From NCBI RefSeq assembly GCF_900105155.1, contig NZ_LT629762.1:1054001-1118000 (forward strand): DNA of 64,000 nt. Direction: 5' to 3'. The notes below the pieces were generated by a model that saw nothing but the letters and a program-made list of their open reading frames with translations, was not told the DNA's origin and searched no databases. Below, one piece after another: positions 35,650-44,624 of the stretch (positions are counted from its first letter, which is position 1; each line of letters opens with the position of its first letter). The stretch is from Pseudomonas prosekii. Lineage in GTDB: Bacteria; Pseudomonadota; Gammaproteobacteria; Pseudomonadales; Pseudomonadaceae. The position numbers and the translations under genes are program-made.

Positions 35650-37104
35650 ATGGCGTTGCCGACCTTACGCATTATTGGATTTATCATCGGCATCTTCCTG
35701 ATCACGCTGGCCATCGCCATGGTCGTGCCCATGGCCACGCTGGTGATTTTCGACCGCACGGGCGATCTGCCGTCGTTCCTCTGGGCGAGCATGATCACCT
35801 TCGTCGCCGGCCTCGCGCTGGTGATCCCCGGCCGCCCGGAACACGTGCATCTGCGTCCGCGCGACATGTACCTGCTGACCGTCAGCAGTTGGCTGGTGGT
35901 GTGCATTTTCGCCGCGTTGCCGTTTCTGCTGACCCAACACATCAGCTACACCGATTCATTCTTCGAAAGCATGTCGGGCATCACCGCGACCGGCTCCACA
36001 GTGCTCAATCACCTCGACGACATGTCGCCCGGCATTCTGATGTGGCGCTCGTTGCTGCACTGGATCGGCGGCATCGGCTTCATCGGCATGGCGGTGGCGA
36101 TTCTGCCGCTGCTGCGAATCGGTGGCATGCGTCTGTTCCAGACCGAATCTTCGGACCGCTCGGAAAAGGTCATGCCGCGCTCGCACATGGTTGCGCGGCT
36201 GATCGTTGCGGCGTATGTCGGCATCACCATTCTCGGCAGTCTGGCGTTCTGGTGGGCCGGGATGAGCCTGTTCGACGCGATCAACCACGCGATGTCGGCG
36301 ATTTCCACTGGTGGTTTCTCCACCTCCGACCTGTCGCTGGCGAAGTGGAAACAGCCTGCGGTGCATTGGGTCGCGGTAGTCATCATGATTCTCGGCAGCC
36401 TGCCGTTCACCCTGTACGTGGCGACCTTGCGCGGCAATCGCAGAGCGCTGATCAAGGATCAGCAAGTGCAGGGTTTGCTCGGCATGTTGCTGGTGACCTG
36501 GCTGGTACTCGGCACCTGGTATTGGTGGACCACCAACCTGCATTGGCTCGAAGCACTGCGCCACGTCGCGCTGAACGTGACGTCAGTGATCACCACCACC
36601 GGTTTTGCGCTGGGCGACTACAGCCTCTGGGGCAATTTCTCGCTGATGTTGTTCTTTTATCTGGGCTTCGTCGGCGGCTGTTCCGGCTCGACCGCGGGCG
36701 GGATCAAGATTTTCCGTTTCCAGGTCGCCTATATCTTGCTCAAGGCCAACCTTAACCAGTTGATTCACCCGCGCGCGGTGATCAAGCAGAAGTACAACGG
36801 CCACCGACTCGACGAAGAAATCGTCCGTTCGATCCTGACGTTCTCGTTCTTTTTCGCCATCACCATTTGCGTGATCGCCCTGCTCCTGTCGCTGCTCGGC
36901 GTCGACTGGATGACCGCGCTGACCGGCGCCGCCAGCACCGTGTCCGGCGTCGGTCCGGGCCTGGGCGAAACGATTGGCCCGGCAGGCAACTTCGCGACGT
37001 TGCCGGATGCGGCCAAGTGGATTCTCTCGTTCGGCATGCTGCTCGGCCGACTGGAAATCATTACCGTGTTTGTTCTGTGTATTCCGGCGTTCTGGCGTCA
37101 CTGA
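35650..37104 (+). CDS. trkH: Trk-type potassium transporter subunit TrkH
   Basis: 484 aa from ATG at 35,650 (MALPTLRIIGFIIGIF). Four selectivity-filter repeats can be followed: SGITATGSTV, AISTGGFST, ITTTGFALGD and STVSGVGPGLG. About ten membrane segments. Works with the NAD-binding regulator TrkA, not in this window, for K+ uptake. The longer open frame starting at 35,551 has no family support. Its last 44 bases overlap the convergent araC-type gene. Confidence 0.93.
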   Translation: MALPTLRIIGFIIGIFLITLAIAMVVPMATLVIFDRTGDLPSFLWASMITFVAGLALVIPGRPEHVHLRPRDMYLLTVSSWLVVCIFAALPFLLTQHISYTDSFFESMSGITATGSTVLNHLDDMSPGILMWRSLLHWIGGIGFIGMAVAILPLLRIGGMRLFQTESSDRSEKVMPRSHMVARLIVAAYVGITILGSLAFWWAGMSLFDAINHAMSAISTGGFSTSDLSLAKWKQPAVHWVAVVIMILGSLPFTLYVATLRGNRRALIKDQQVQGLLGMLLVTWLVLGTWYWWTTNLHWLEALRHVALNVTSVITTTGFALGDYSLWGNFSLMLFFYLGFVGGCSGSTAGGIKIFRFQVAYILLKANLNQLIHPRAVIKQKYNGHRLDEEIVRSILTFSFFFAITICVIALLLSLLGVDWMTALTGAASTVSGVGPGLGETIGPAGNFATLPDAAKWILSFGMLLGRLEIITVFVLCIPAFWRH

Positions 37105-38122
37105 CCTGCTTCGGCGCATCGAGCAACCGCGCGCGGTACTCGCCGGGCGTGGCGTCGAACCAGCGGCGGAAGGCGCGAAAGAAGTTGCTCGGGTCGGCGA
37201 AGCCCAGCAGATAGGCGATTTCCAGCAGGGTCATGCTCGGCTGCGCCAGGTATTGCTCGGCCAATTCGCGTCGGGTGTCATCGAGCAAGGTCTGGAAACT
37301 TGTGCCCTCTTCCTGCAACCGGCGCTGCAAGGTGCGTTGCGATAAATGCAGGGTTTGCGCGACGGTATCGCGCTTCGGCTCGCCTTGAGGCAGCAAACGG
37401 CACAGCACTTGCCGCGCCTTGTGGGTCACGCGACTTTCGGAAAACCGCGCCAGGTATTCACCGGCAAAACGGTCATGCAGCAGCGCCATCGCCTCGTTGG
37501 CCGTAGGCAGCGGTGCTTCCATGTCGGCGCGTTCGAAGATCAGCGCATCGTAGGGCGCGTTGAACACCAGCGGCGCATGAAAGGCTTGTTTGTACGGTTC
37601 GAGATCCGCCGGCTCATCGCCCTGCACCAGCACTTTGCGCGGTTGCAACGTGCGCCCGGTCAGCCAGCCGCACAGGGCCAGCGCGCAAGCCAGTGAGGCT
37701 TCGGCGCTTTGACGGGTCGGCGGCAGATGGTCGCCGTGGACCGTCAGGATCAGCGCGTAACCCTCATCCAGCAGGCGGAAACTCAGGTCGGCGCTTTCGG
37801 CAATGATCCGCTGATAACGCACCAGCCGCTGAAACCCTTCGGCGAGTGTCTGACTGGACATCAGCGCGTATCCGGCGACATGAAAAGACGCCGGTCGCAC
37901 CACTTTGCCCATGTTCAGGCCAATCGCCGGGTTCCCCGACAGCTCGACCGCGCGCTGCCACAGCCGCGTCATCGAATCTTGCGGGAAGCGCGCATCCGGA
38001 TCATCCAGCGATGCGTAATCGAGCCCCAGCTGCTTGAACAACACCCGGCAATCCAGGCCGTCCATTTCCAGTGCTTTGACAATCCCCATCGCCCAGCTTG
38101 CAGAAGTCGTTCGTTCGCTCAT
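37061..38122 (-). CDS. AraC-family transcriptional regulator (OruR/ArgR-like, 353 aa)
   Basis: An N-terminal AraC-type ligand domain (about 20-210, MGIVKALEMDGLDCRVLF...) is followed by a C-terminal AraC DNA-binding domain (about 245-340) with KRDTVAQTLHLSQRTLQRRLQEEG and LEIAYLLGFADPSNFFRAFRRWFDATPGEYR. This architecture is common in pseudomonads for regulators of amino acid, choline or fatty acid-related functions. The target is unknown. It is divergent from the Mpo1-like gene (182 bp apart) and overlaps trkH at the 3' end. Confidence 0.87.
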   Translation of the reverse strand: MSERTTSASWAMGIVKALEMDGLDCRVLFKQLGLDYASLDDPDARFPQDSMTRLWQRAVELSGNPAIGLNMGKVVRPASFHVAGYALMSSQTLAEGFQRLVRYQRIIAESADLSFRLLDEGYALILTVHGDHLPPTRQSAEASLACALALCGWLTGRTLQPRKVLVQGDEPADLEPYKQAFHAPLVFNAPYDALIFERADMEAPLPTANEAMALLHDRFAGEYLARFSESRVTHKARQVLCRLLPQGEPKRDTVAQTLHLSQRTLQRRLQEEGTSFQTLLDDTRRELAEQYLAQPSMTLLEIAYLLGFADPSNFFRAFRRWFDATPGEYRARLLDAPKQVSDARTPEYTEQTR

Positions 38123-38304
38123 GGCGTTTACTTAAATGATGAGCCGCATGCTACGGCCAATTACCGAAGGATACTAAAGTGGCGCCCATTGTCACTGGCT
38201 GTTACCAATGATCACTCTAGACTCAAATAAGCTACCCGCAGAACATCTTGCCGTCAGAGCAACAATCAACTGACAGCCACAGAACAAATACAGAGACCGC
38301 AGTC

Positions 38305-38616
38305 GTGGAAAACACCAAGCGTTTCAACAGCTTCGCTGAGTTTTACCCTTACTACCTCAGCGAACACGCCAACAGCACTTGCCGACGACTGCACTTTATC
38401 GGCACCACGCTGGTGATTTTCATTCTGGCGCTGACCATCGGCCGTGGCGCATGGATGTTGCTGATCGCCCTGCCACTGGCCGGCTACACCTTCGCCTGGA
38501 TCGGGCATTTCTTCTTCGAGAAGAATCGTCCGGCAACCTTTCAGCATCCGTTCTACAGCCTGCTCGGCGATTTCGTCATGTACCGCGACATGATTCTCGG
38601 CCGCGTGCCGTTCTAG
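38305..38616 (+). CDS. Mpo1-like protein (DUF962)
   Basis: 103 aa from GTG at 38,305 (MENTKRFNSFAEFYPYYL). Conserved family residues His21, His30 (STCRRLHFIGT), His68 (WIGHFFFEKNRPATFQHP) and His81 are candidate iron ligands; two hydrophobic segments (about 33-62) indicate a membrane protein. Yeast Mpo1 is an Fe(II)-dependent dioxygenase acting on 2-hydroxy fatty acids in alpha-oxidation. Whether the bacterial protein has this activity is inference. 117 nt upstream of an HD-domain gene. Confidence 0.82.
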   Translation: MENTKRFNSFAEFYPYYLSEHANSTCRRLHFIGTTLVIFILALTIGRGAWMLLIALPLAGYTFAWIGHFFFEKNRPATFQHPFYSLLGDFVMYRDMILGRVPF

Positions 38617-38733
38617 GCTCGGCGGGCCAGCAATGCGTCCCGCGCAGCCACTGCGCGGCCGTGGTGAGCTTCTACACTGAGGCAAAACCCGGGCAAACCC
38701 CGCCCAACTTCGTTGAAAACAAGAAGATCGCCG

Positions 38734-39324
38734 ATGAACGCCAATGCTCGCTTCACCCATATGCAGGACGGCACGCAAGAAGACTGGGCGATCATCGCCG
38801 CAGATTTCAGTGCCTACGCACGGCAATTGCCGACACGAATCGTCGCGCACCTGAAGTTGCTCGAGGGCGACTTTGGCGGCTTCCCGGTCGATCGCCTGAC
38901 CCATTCGCTGCAAACCGCGAGCCGTGCCTTTCGCGATGGCCGCGATGAGGAATATGTGGTTTGCGCGCTGTTGCACGACATTGGCGACACGCTGGGTTCG
39001 TACAATCACCCGGACATTGCGGCGGCGATTCTCAAGCCGTTTATCAGCGCCGACAATCTGTGGATGGTCGAGAAACACGGGATCTTCCAGGGTTATTACT
39101 TCTTCCATCACTTGGGCATGGATCGGCACCTGCGCGAACAATTCAGCGACCATCCGCAGTACCAGGCGACCATCGAGTTCTGCGCCAAGTACGATGCGGC
39201 GGCGTTTGATCCGGCCTATGAAAGCCTGCCGCTGAGCTTTTTCGAACCGATGATGCAACGCGTGTTCGCGCAACCGAAAAACTCGATCTACAAGGAAGCG
39301 ATGCAAGAACACGCGCCGGCCTGA
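38734..39324 (+). CDS. HD-domain protein, possible PhnZ-like di-iron oxygenase or hydrolase
   Basis: 196 aa. HD-domain metal residues: His57 (LTHSLQTA), His81-Asp82 (LLHDIGDTLG), His92 (NHPDIAAAIL) and His115 (EKHGIFQGYYF). The block HSLQ...LLHDIG resembles PhnZ, an HD-fold oxygenase that cleaves hydroxyphosphonates, but a plain phosphohydrolase cannot be excluded. It starts at an ATG with AAGAAG upstream and follows the Mpo1-like gene on the same strand. Confidence 0.75.
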   Translation: MNANARFTHMQDGTQEDWAIIAADFSAYARQLPTRIVAHLKLLEGDFGGFPVDRLTHSLQTASRAFRDGRDEEYVVCALLHDIGDTLGSYNHPDIAAAILKPFISADNLWMVEKHGIFQGYYFFHHLGMDRHLREQFSDHPQYQATIEFCAKYDAAAFDPAYESLPLSFFEPMMQRVFAQPKNSIYKEAMQEHAPA

Positions 39325-39345
39325 GTTTCAGGGTGATCGTGATGG

Positions 39346-39420
39346 CCCCTTCGCGGGCAAGCCTCGCTCCTACGATGGGCATGCTTTCTCCGGTAGGAGC
39401 GAGGCTTGCCCGCGAAGGCG
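39346..39420. repeat. REP doublet (CTTCGCGGGCAAGCCTCGCTCCTAC type)
   Basis: CCTTCGCGGGCAAGCCTCGC and GCGAGGCTTGCCCGCGAAGG in inverted orientation, a fourth REP class in this window. Confidence 0.85.
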
Positions 39421-39430
39421 TCGAACCTGC

Positions 39431-40246
39431 CTAAGCCGGTTCCGCAATTTTCAGCGCTTTCAATTCGGCCTCGCGCGCCTGCGCGTCGGCCAAGCGATAG
39501 AGCTCGATCGAGCCGTCCCAATGTTCGATCAGCGCCGTGCACGACTCGACCCAATCGCCGCAATTCAAGTAATCGACGCCGCCCACTTGGCGAATCTCGG
39601 CATGGTGAATGTGCCCGCACACCACCCCGTGCAATCCGCGTTTGACGCATTCGTGGGCGATGGCTTCTTCAAAGTCGCTGATGAAACTGACCGCGGTTTT
39701 CACCTTGTGCTTGAGGTACGCCGACAACGACCAATAGCCGTAGCCATAACGCGCGCGCCAGTGATTGAGCCAGCGGTTGAGGGTCAAGGTGAACTCGTAG
39801 GCCGAGTCGCCGAGGAATGCCAGCCAGCGGTGATAACGGGTGATCACATCAAACTGATCGCCGTGAATCACTAACAGATGACGGCCGTCGGCGGTGACGT
39901 GCACCGCTTCATCGACCAACTGAATGTTGCCCAGAATCAGCTTCGAATAACGCCGCAGGAATTCGTCATGGTTGCCGGTGACGTAGATCACCTCGGTGCC
40001 GCGCTTGCTCATGGTCAGCAAGCGGCGGATCACATTGGTGTGCGCCTGCGGCCAATACATGCCGCCGCGCAGTTTCCAGCCATCGATGATGTCGCCCACC
40101 AGGTAAACCTTGTCGGCGTGGTAACCCTTGAGAAAGTGCGACAAGTGCTCGGCCTGACAATCCCGTGTACCGAGGTGCACGTCGGAAATCCATAAAGTGC
40201 GCACACGTTGTTTACGGCTGGGTCGGGCGAGCTCGGCGCTGGTCAT
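39431..40246 (-). CDS. metallophosphoesterase, UDP-2,3-diacylglucosamine pyrophosphatase-like (LpxH family)
   Basis: 271 aa. Motifs of the calcineurin-like fold: SDVHLGTRD, VGDIIDGW, VTGNHDEF, VIHGDQFD and CGHIHHAEI. The pattern fits the long LpxH-type family that hydrolyses UDP-2,3-diacylglucosamine in lipid A synthesis, though many pseudomonads carry this 270-aa paralogue besides a 240-aa true LpxH, so it may have another substrate. Start at the ATG with GAGGG upstream; two extra residues are possible from a TTG. Confidence 0.8.
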   Translation of the reverse strand: MTSAELARPSRKQRVRTLWISDVHLGTRDCQAEHLSHFLKGYHADKVYLVGDIIDGWKLRGGMYWPQAHTNVIRRLLTMSKRGTEVIYVTGNHDEFLRRYSKLILGNIQLVDEAVHVTADGRHLLVIHGDQFDVITRYHRWLAFLGDSAYEFTLTLNRWLNHWRARYGYGYWSLSAYLKHKVKTAVSFISDFEEAIAHECVKRGLHGVVCGHIHHAEIRQVGGVDYLNCGDWVESCTALIEHWDGSIELYRLADAQAREAELKALKIAEPA

Positions 40247-40409
40247 GGGCAACCCTCTGCGATGTTTTCAGCAGCGTGCGCCGGGCCGGTTAATCGCCTG
40301 TGACAGTCGCGCGTCAGTCCTGTGACAAGGCCTGTGCCAACGCCTGTGACCACGCCTGTGATAACGCCGAGCCGGTGTAGACTGGCCGCACTTTGCCAGG
40401 AGACCTGCG

Positions 40410-41174
40410 ATGAGACCGATCCTCACGCTGCGCCAATACACCGAAGACTTGATCATCCACAGCCACGACCACGCGCAATTGGTGTTCGGGCTGTCGGGCG
40501 CGCTGGATTTCGAGGTCGACGGGCGTGGCAGTCAGGTGATCCAGCAAAGTTTTGTGGTGGTGCCGTCCGGCATGCATCACGCCTGCGGCAGCGCCAATGG
40601 CAGCCGTTGCCTGGTGCTGGATGTGCCGAGCGACCAATGGCTCGCGCAATCGCTGGGGGAACATGCCGACGCCAGCCGCCGCTTGCTCGACAACGCCGGA
40701 CGCCTGCCGCTGGATGCCGGGCAGAGCCAGTTGGTCAGTTGGCTGGCGAACAGTCCGGTGAGCGATCCGCTGATTGCCCAGCAAGGGGCGGTGTTGTTGC
40801 TCGCCAGCCTGAACAACGTCAAAGCCGAAGTGATCGGTGGCCGGCGCCTGCCGTATGCGGCGCTGAATGCGCACATCGATCAATACGCCGCGTATCCGCT
40901 GCAAGTGGCGGACCTGGCGCGGATTGCCGGGTTGTCGGCGGCGCGCTTGCATGCGCGGTTCGTCGCCGAATGCGGGCAGACGCCGATGGACTACATTCGC
41001 AGCCGTCGACTGCACATGGCGGTGGGCTTGTTGCGGGATTCGGCGTTGCCGATTGGCGAGATCGGCTGCCGGGTTGGTTACAGTTCGCAAAGCGCGTTTG
41101 CTGCGGCAGTGCTGCGCGAGTTCGGAGCCTCGCCGGGGAAACTGCGACGCGAGGCCGGCGACAAAAGTCGCTAG
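40410..41174 (+). CDS. AraC-family transcriptional regulator (254 aa)
   Basis: A cupin-type N-terminal sensor (about 5-85, HSHDHAQLVFGLSGAL ... VVVPSGMHHACG) precedes an AraC helix-turn-helix pair (about 155-245, LQVADLARIAGLSAARLHARF and IGEIGCRVGYSSQSAFAAAV). Good CAGGAG site before the ATG. It lies upstream of an EamA transporter on the same strand across a REP doublet, so it may regulate that transporter. Confidence 0.87.
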   Translation: MRPILTLRQYTEDLIIHSHDHAQLVFGLSGALDFEVDGRGSQVIQQSFVVVPSGMHHACGSANGSRCLVLDVPSDQWLAQSLGEHADASRRLLDNAGRLPLDAGQSQLVSWLANSPVSDPLIAQQGAVLLLASLNNVKAEVIGGRRLPYAALNAHIDQYAAYPLQVADLARIAGLSAARLHARFVAECGQTPMDYIRSRRLHMAVGLLRDSALPIGEIGCRVGYSSQSAFAAAVLREFGASPGKLRREAGDKSR

Positions 41175-41212
41175 TTTGCCGACAGACACGCGAGACCGTT
41201 GCGCGATTAAAT

Positions 41213-41343
41213 GTAGCCGCTGGCGAAGCCTGGGTCCGGCTGCGCAACAGTCGTCAAACCTGAGTGCGCATCCTTGCTGATGCACCGCATCGTCTGAATT
41301 CACGACTGCTGCGCAGCCGAACGCAGGCTTCGCCAGCTGCTAC
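41213..41343. repeat. REP-like inverted pair (GTAGCCGCTGGCGAAGCCTG type)
   Basis: GTAGCCGCTGGCGAAGCCTG and CAGGCTTCGCCAGCTGCTAC are imperfect inverses, with inner GGCTGCGCAACAGTCGT/ACGACTGCTGCGCAGCC arms. It separates the AraC gene from the EamA gene. Confidence 0.75.
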
Positions 41344-41386
41344 AGAGAGGATGCCTGTCGGCCTCCAACGTTTATCAAGGATCACA

Positions 41387-42277
41387 ATGACTCCCCGTAC
41401 CGCCCTCGGCGCACTGCATATCGGCGCATTGATGTTTGGCCTGACCGGCGTGTTCGGCAAACTCGCGGCCGCCTCCCCCGGCGTTATCGTGTTTGGGCGC
41501 GCGGCATTCGCGGTGCTCGCATTGGCCGTCTTCGCCCGGTTTGCCAGCACTACCCGCTGGCAGACACTCGAAGCCGTCGACTGGCGGCGTTTGCTGCTCA
41601 GCGGCTTGCTGCTGGCCGGGCATTGGGTGAGTTTTTTCATCGCGGTCAAAGTCGCCGGGGTGGCGATTGCGACGTTGGGGTTTGCCAGTTTTCCGGCCTT
41701 CACGGTGATCCTCGAAGGACTGATTTTCCGCGAGCGGATCCGCGCCAATGAAATTCTGCTGGTGGTGTTGGTCAGCATCGGCCTGGTGCTGGTCACGCCG
41801 CACTTCGACCTCGCCAGCGGCGCCACCACCGGCTTGCTCTGGGCGGTGGGCTCAGGTTTGTTGTTCGCCCTGCTGTCGCTGACCAACCGCGCCAGTTCCG
41901 GGCGCATTCCGGCGGTGCAAGCGGCACTGTGCCAGAACGTGGTGGTCGCGCTGTGCCTGCTGCCGTTCGCCGCGCCGCAGTTGAGCGAAGTGCGCCCCCT
42001 CGACTGGTTGTGGATCGGTCTGCTCGGGGTGTTCTGCACCGGCGTCGCGCACAGTTTGTTCGTCGCCAGTCTGGCGGTGATCAAGGCGCGAACCGCCGCC
42101 GTGGTATTTGCGCTGGAACCGGTCTACGGCATCAGCGTGGCGTGGCTGCTGTTCGATGAAAACCCGACACCGCGCATGCTGCTCGGCGGCGCGCTGATCA
42201 TCGTCGCGATTGTGCTCTCCAGTCGTTTATCCGCCAGCAGCAAGAAAGCCGTCGCAGCCGAAGCCGCGTCTCACTGA
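41387..42277 (+). CDS. EamA/DMT-family transporter
   Basis: 296 aa with ten hydrophobic segments in two EamA repeats (about 5-140 and 150-285). MTPRTALGALHIGALMFGLTG is the N-terminus; GRAAFAVLAL and VFALEPVYGISVAWLLFDENP are typical family blocks. Such proteins export amino acids or metabolites; substrate unknown. The ATG at 41,387 is chosen over a longer frame that runs through the REP element. Overlaps the convergent SelW-like gene by 7 nt. Confidence 0.88.
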   Translation: MTPRTALGALHIGALMFGLTGVFGKLAAASPGVIVFGRAAFAVLALAVFARFASTTRWQTLEAVDWRRLLLSGLLLAGHWVSFFIAVKVAGVAIATLGFASFPAFTVILEGLIFRERIRANEILLVVLVSIGLVLVTPHFDLASGATTGLLWAVGSGLLFALLSLTNRASSGRIPAVQAALCQNVVVALCLLPFAAPQLSEVRPLDWLWIGLLGVFCTGVAHSLFVASLAVIKARTAAVVFALEPVYGISVAWLLFDENPTPRMLLGGALIIVAIVLSSRLSASSKKAVAAEAASH

Positions 42278-42558
42278 GTGGGTTCGTTGTGCCCGAGGTG
42301 GCGCTGCGGGTCGATCTGATCGCGCACGCGCTGCTTCAACACTTTGGCTTCGGGGAAACCGCCATCGGCCTTGCGCTCCCAGAGCTGCACGTCATCACAA
42401 AAGATATGAAACACCCCGCCCGTGCCCGGCACCAGCGACACCTTGCCCAGGTCATCGCCGAAGGTGCTGAGCAGTTCCTGCGCCAGCCACGCTGCGCGCA
42501 ACAGCCACTGGCACTGTGTGCAATAGGTGATGACAATTTCCGCTTTTTGTACGGCCAT
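42271..42558 (-). CDS. SelT/SelW/SelH-family (Rdx) thioredoxin-like protein
   Basis: 95 aa. MAVQKAEIVITYCTQCQW holds the CxxC redox motif (Cys13, Cys16), where animal SelW has CxxU, on a thioredoxin-like beta strand; GTGGVFHIFCDD and the FPEAKVLKQRVRD ending are also family features. Redox partner unknown. Start at the ATG at 42,558, with AGGAG about 12 nt upstream. Confidence 0.88.
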   Translation of the reverse strand: MAVQKAEIVITYCTQCQWLLRAAWLAQELLSTFGDDLGKVSLVPGTGGVFHIFCDDVQLWERKADGGFPEAKVLKQRVRDQIDPQRHLGHNEPTQ

Positions 42559-42595
42559 GATCGCTGAAGCTCCTGAGCCCGGAAGATCAAAAAAG

Positions 42596-42679
42596 TGCCA
42601 GCGAGCCTGCTCGCGAAGGCGCCTGTCAGTCAACACCGGCGTTGGCTGACAAAGCGCTTTCGCGACCAGGCTCCCTGTT
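42596..42679. repeat. degenerate REP doublet
   Basis: AGCGAGCCTGCTCGCGAAGG-like and GCTTTCGCGACCAGGCTCCC-like arms in inverted orientation, related to the main REP class but diverged. It sits between the SelW-like and FimV-like genes. Confidence 0.6.
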
Positions 42680-42702
42680 GCAATGGGAATGAGCTGACGG
42701 TG

Positions 42703-44502
42703 CTAACGGATACCGGCGAGCAGACTGCGCGCGGTTTGCTTCAGAGGTTCGTCGCCGTCCTTGAGCAACTCGTTGAGCAATTCGATGGCGCTGTCGAGAT
42801 CGCCGTCGTCGATGCAGGTCTGCGCTTGCTCAAGTTTGCTGGCGTTGTCCGCAGCGTTAGCGGTCAAGGGCTCAAGCTCCAGCGACTGACCGGGCTCGTT
42901 GAAGGCGTCGAGGAAATCATCGTCCAGCGCTTGCGTATCAGGGACAGCGTCCCATTCCAGCTCATTTTCATCGAGCAATGGTTCGTCAAGGAGTGACTCG
43001 ACGGGCGTCGGCTCGTCGGGCATTTCGAAGACGTCGGGCAGCACGTGCAGATTGGAGGTGAACGCCGCTTCCTGCACTGGCGGTGTTTTCGCCAGCGACG
43101 GCGACGAGTTCTCGAACGGGCTGACCAGGTCCCAATTGGAATCCATCGACAGATCGTCGAGGTTCAACTGGAAGTCATCACTGACGGCCGACGGCGCAAC
43201 CGCCGCTGGGACCGCTGCCAAAACCGGCGCAACTGGCGCGACCACTGGCGCCCTGCCCGCCACTTTCGGGAATCGCGCACGCAGTTCGGCGAGCTGCTGC
43301 GGATCATAGCCGGCGTCGCGCAGGCTGCTTTCCTGCGCGTCATATGCTGCGACATCGCCCTGTTTGCCCAGCACCTCAAGCAAGTGCAACGCCAGATCGC
43401 TGCGTTGCGGATCCTTGGCCAGCGCTTCGCGCAACAGGTTCGCGGCCTCGGTAAAACGCCCGTAAGCCAGGTAAATCCCCACGCCTTCCATCACATCGCC
43501 GACGGGCGCGTCTTCGTGGTGGCCGTGATCCGAAGAGATACTGATCGGTTGCGGATGAAGATCATGCTCGGGCTCGACCTCAGCCTGCGCAACCGCTAAA
43601 GGTTCGGTGACTGTTGGCTGGCGCCGGCGGCGCAACCACGCGGCCAATGCCAGCAGCAGAATCAGCGCCAGCAACGCGGCAATCAGCAGCCAATTGGGCG
43701 ATTCAGAGGGTTCAACCGCAACCGGCGCGGGCGCCACGGGGATCGGCGCGGCGGCCGGTTTTTGCGCGACTTCAGCGAGCTGAGTCTGCAAGTCGCTGAC
43801 CTGCTTACGCTGGTCGGCAATCTGCTCTTCCTGGGTTTTCAGCCTGGCGTTCAGTTCATCGATGGTTTTTTGCAGTTGCTGGTTCGGCAGGACGCTGGCG
43901 GCCAATTGTTCGGCCACTGCTTCATTGGCCGCTGCGGCGGCAGGTTGGGGCGTCGCAGCGGATTGCGCTGGACGCTTGCCTTGCGCAGCTTGAGCCGGCG
44001 CCACGGCGGGTTCGACGCGGGGGAAACCCGAGGTCGGTTCGTCGGCGGCCGGTTCATCAGTCGCCGGAACGATGCCCGGTGAACCCGGTGGATCGATCAG
44101 CACCGTGTATTCGCGCAGCAAACGGCCGTTGGGCTGATTGAGCTGCACGAGGAAATTCAGAAAAGGTTCGTTGACCGGTTTGCTGGAGGTGACGCGGATG
44201 ATCGTGCGATTGCCGCGCAGGATCGGTTTGAACTTGAGGTTGTTGAGGAAAAACACCCGCTCAACACCCGCTCGACCGAATTCTTCGGCTGTCGCGAGGC
44301 TGACCGACAGATCGCTTTCGGCCAGACCGCCCGCATCGATCAAAGTGATATCGGCGCTGAACGGCTGGTTCAACGCTGAATGCAGCGTGATCTCACCCAA
44401 CCCCAGGGCCGGCGCCAATGCCGAGTAGCTGATTGCAGCACCGACCAGAAGCAGACGGCTGCAACACCGCAAAACCACGCGCCAACTTTCGAGCATGAGC
44501 AT
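42703..44502 (-). CDS. FimV/HubP-like protein lacking a visible LysM domain
   Basis: 599 aa. Signal sequence, then the FimV N-terminal domain (LGLGEITLHSALNQPFSADI; VERVFFLNNLKFKPI, about residues 33-140), a Pro/Ala linker, a short coiled coil (LQKTIDELNARLKTQEEQ), one membrane segment (WLLIAALLALILLLALAAWL), a TPR-like cytoplasmic region with LREALAKDPQRSDLALHLLE, and the C-terminal FimV domain (LEQAQTCIDDGDLDSAIELL). FimV/HubP proteins organise the cell pole, type IV pili and flagella. The peptidoglycan-binding LysM of canonical FimV is not seen, so this is probably a paralogue. Confidence 0.8.
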   Translation of the reverse strand: MLMLESWRVVLRCCSRLLLVGAAISYSALAPALGLGEITLHSALNQPFSADITLIDAGGLAESDLSVSLATAEEFGRAGVERVFFLNNLKFKPILRGNRTIIRVTSSKPVNEPFLNFLVQLNQPNGRLLREYTVLIDPPGSPGIVPATDEPAADEPTSGFPRVEPAVAPAQAAQGKRPAQSAATPQPAAAAANEAVAEQLAASVLPNQQLQKTIDELNARLKTQEEQIADQRKQVSDLQTQLAEVAQKPAAAPIPVAPAPVAVEPSESPNWLLIAALLALILLLALAAWLRRRRQPTVTEPLAVAQAEVEPEHDLHPQPISISSDHGHHEDAPVGDVMEGVGIYLAYGRFTEAANLLREALAKDPQRSDLALHLLEVLGKQGDVAAYDAQESSLRDAGYDPQQLAELRARFPKVAGRAPVVAPVAPVLAAVPAAVAPSAVSDDFQLNLDDLSMDSNWDLVSPFENSSPSLAKTPPVQEAAFTSNLHVLPDVFEMPDEPTPVESLLDEPLLDENELEWDAVPDTQALDDDFLDAFNEPGQSLELEPLTANAADNASKLEQAQTCIDDGDLDSAIELLNELLKDGDEPLKQTARSLLAGIR

Positions 44503-44624
44503 CCCTTAGATTAAGCAGAACCAACCGTACGCGTTCGCACATCCGGTACGAACACGATATCGCCTAGTAGTTCTTTATAGTCTGCCCAACGGGGTATCTC
44601 AAAAAGTCGGCGGAAGGTTTTACC

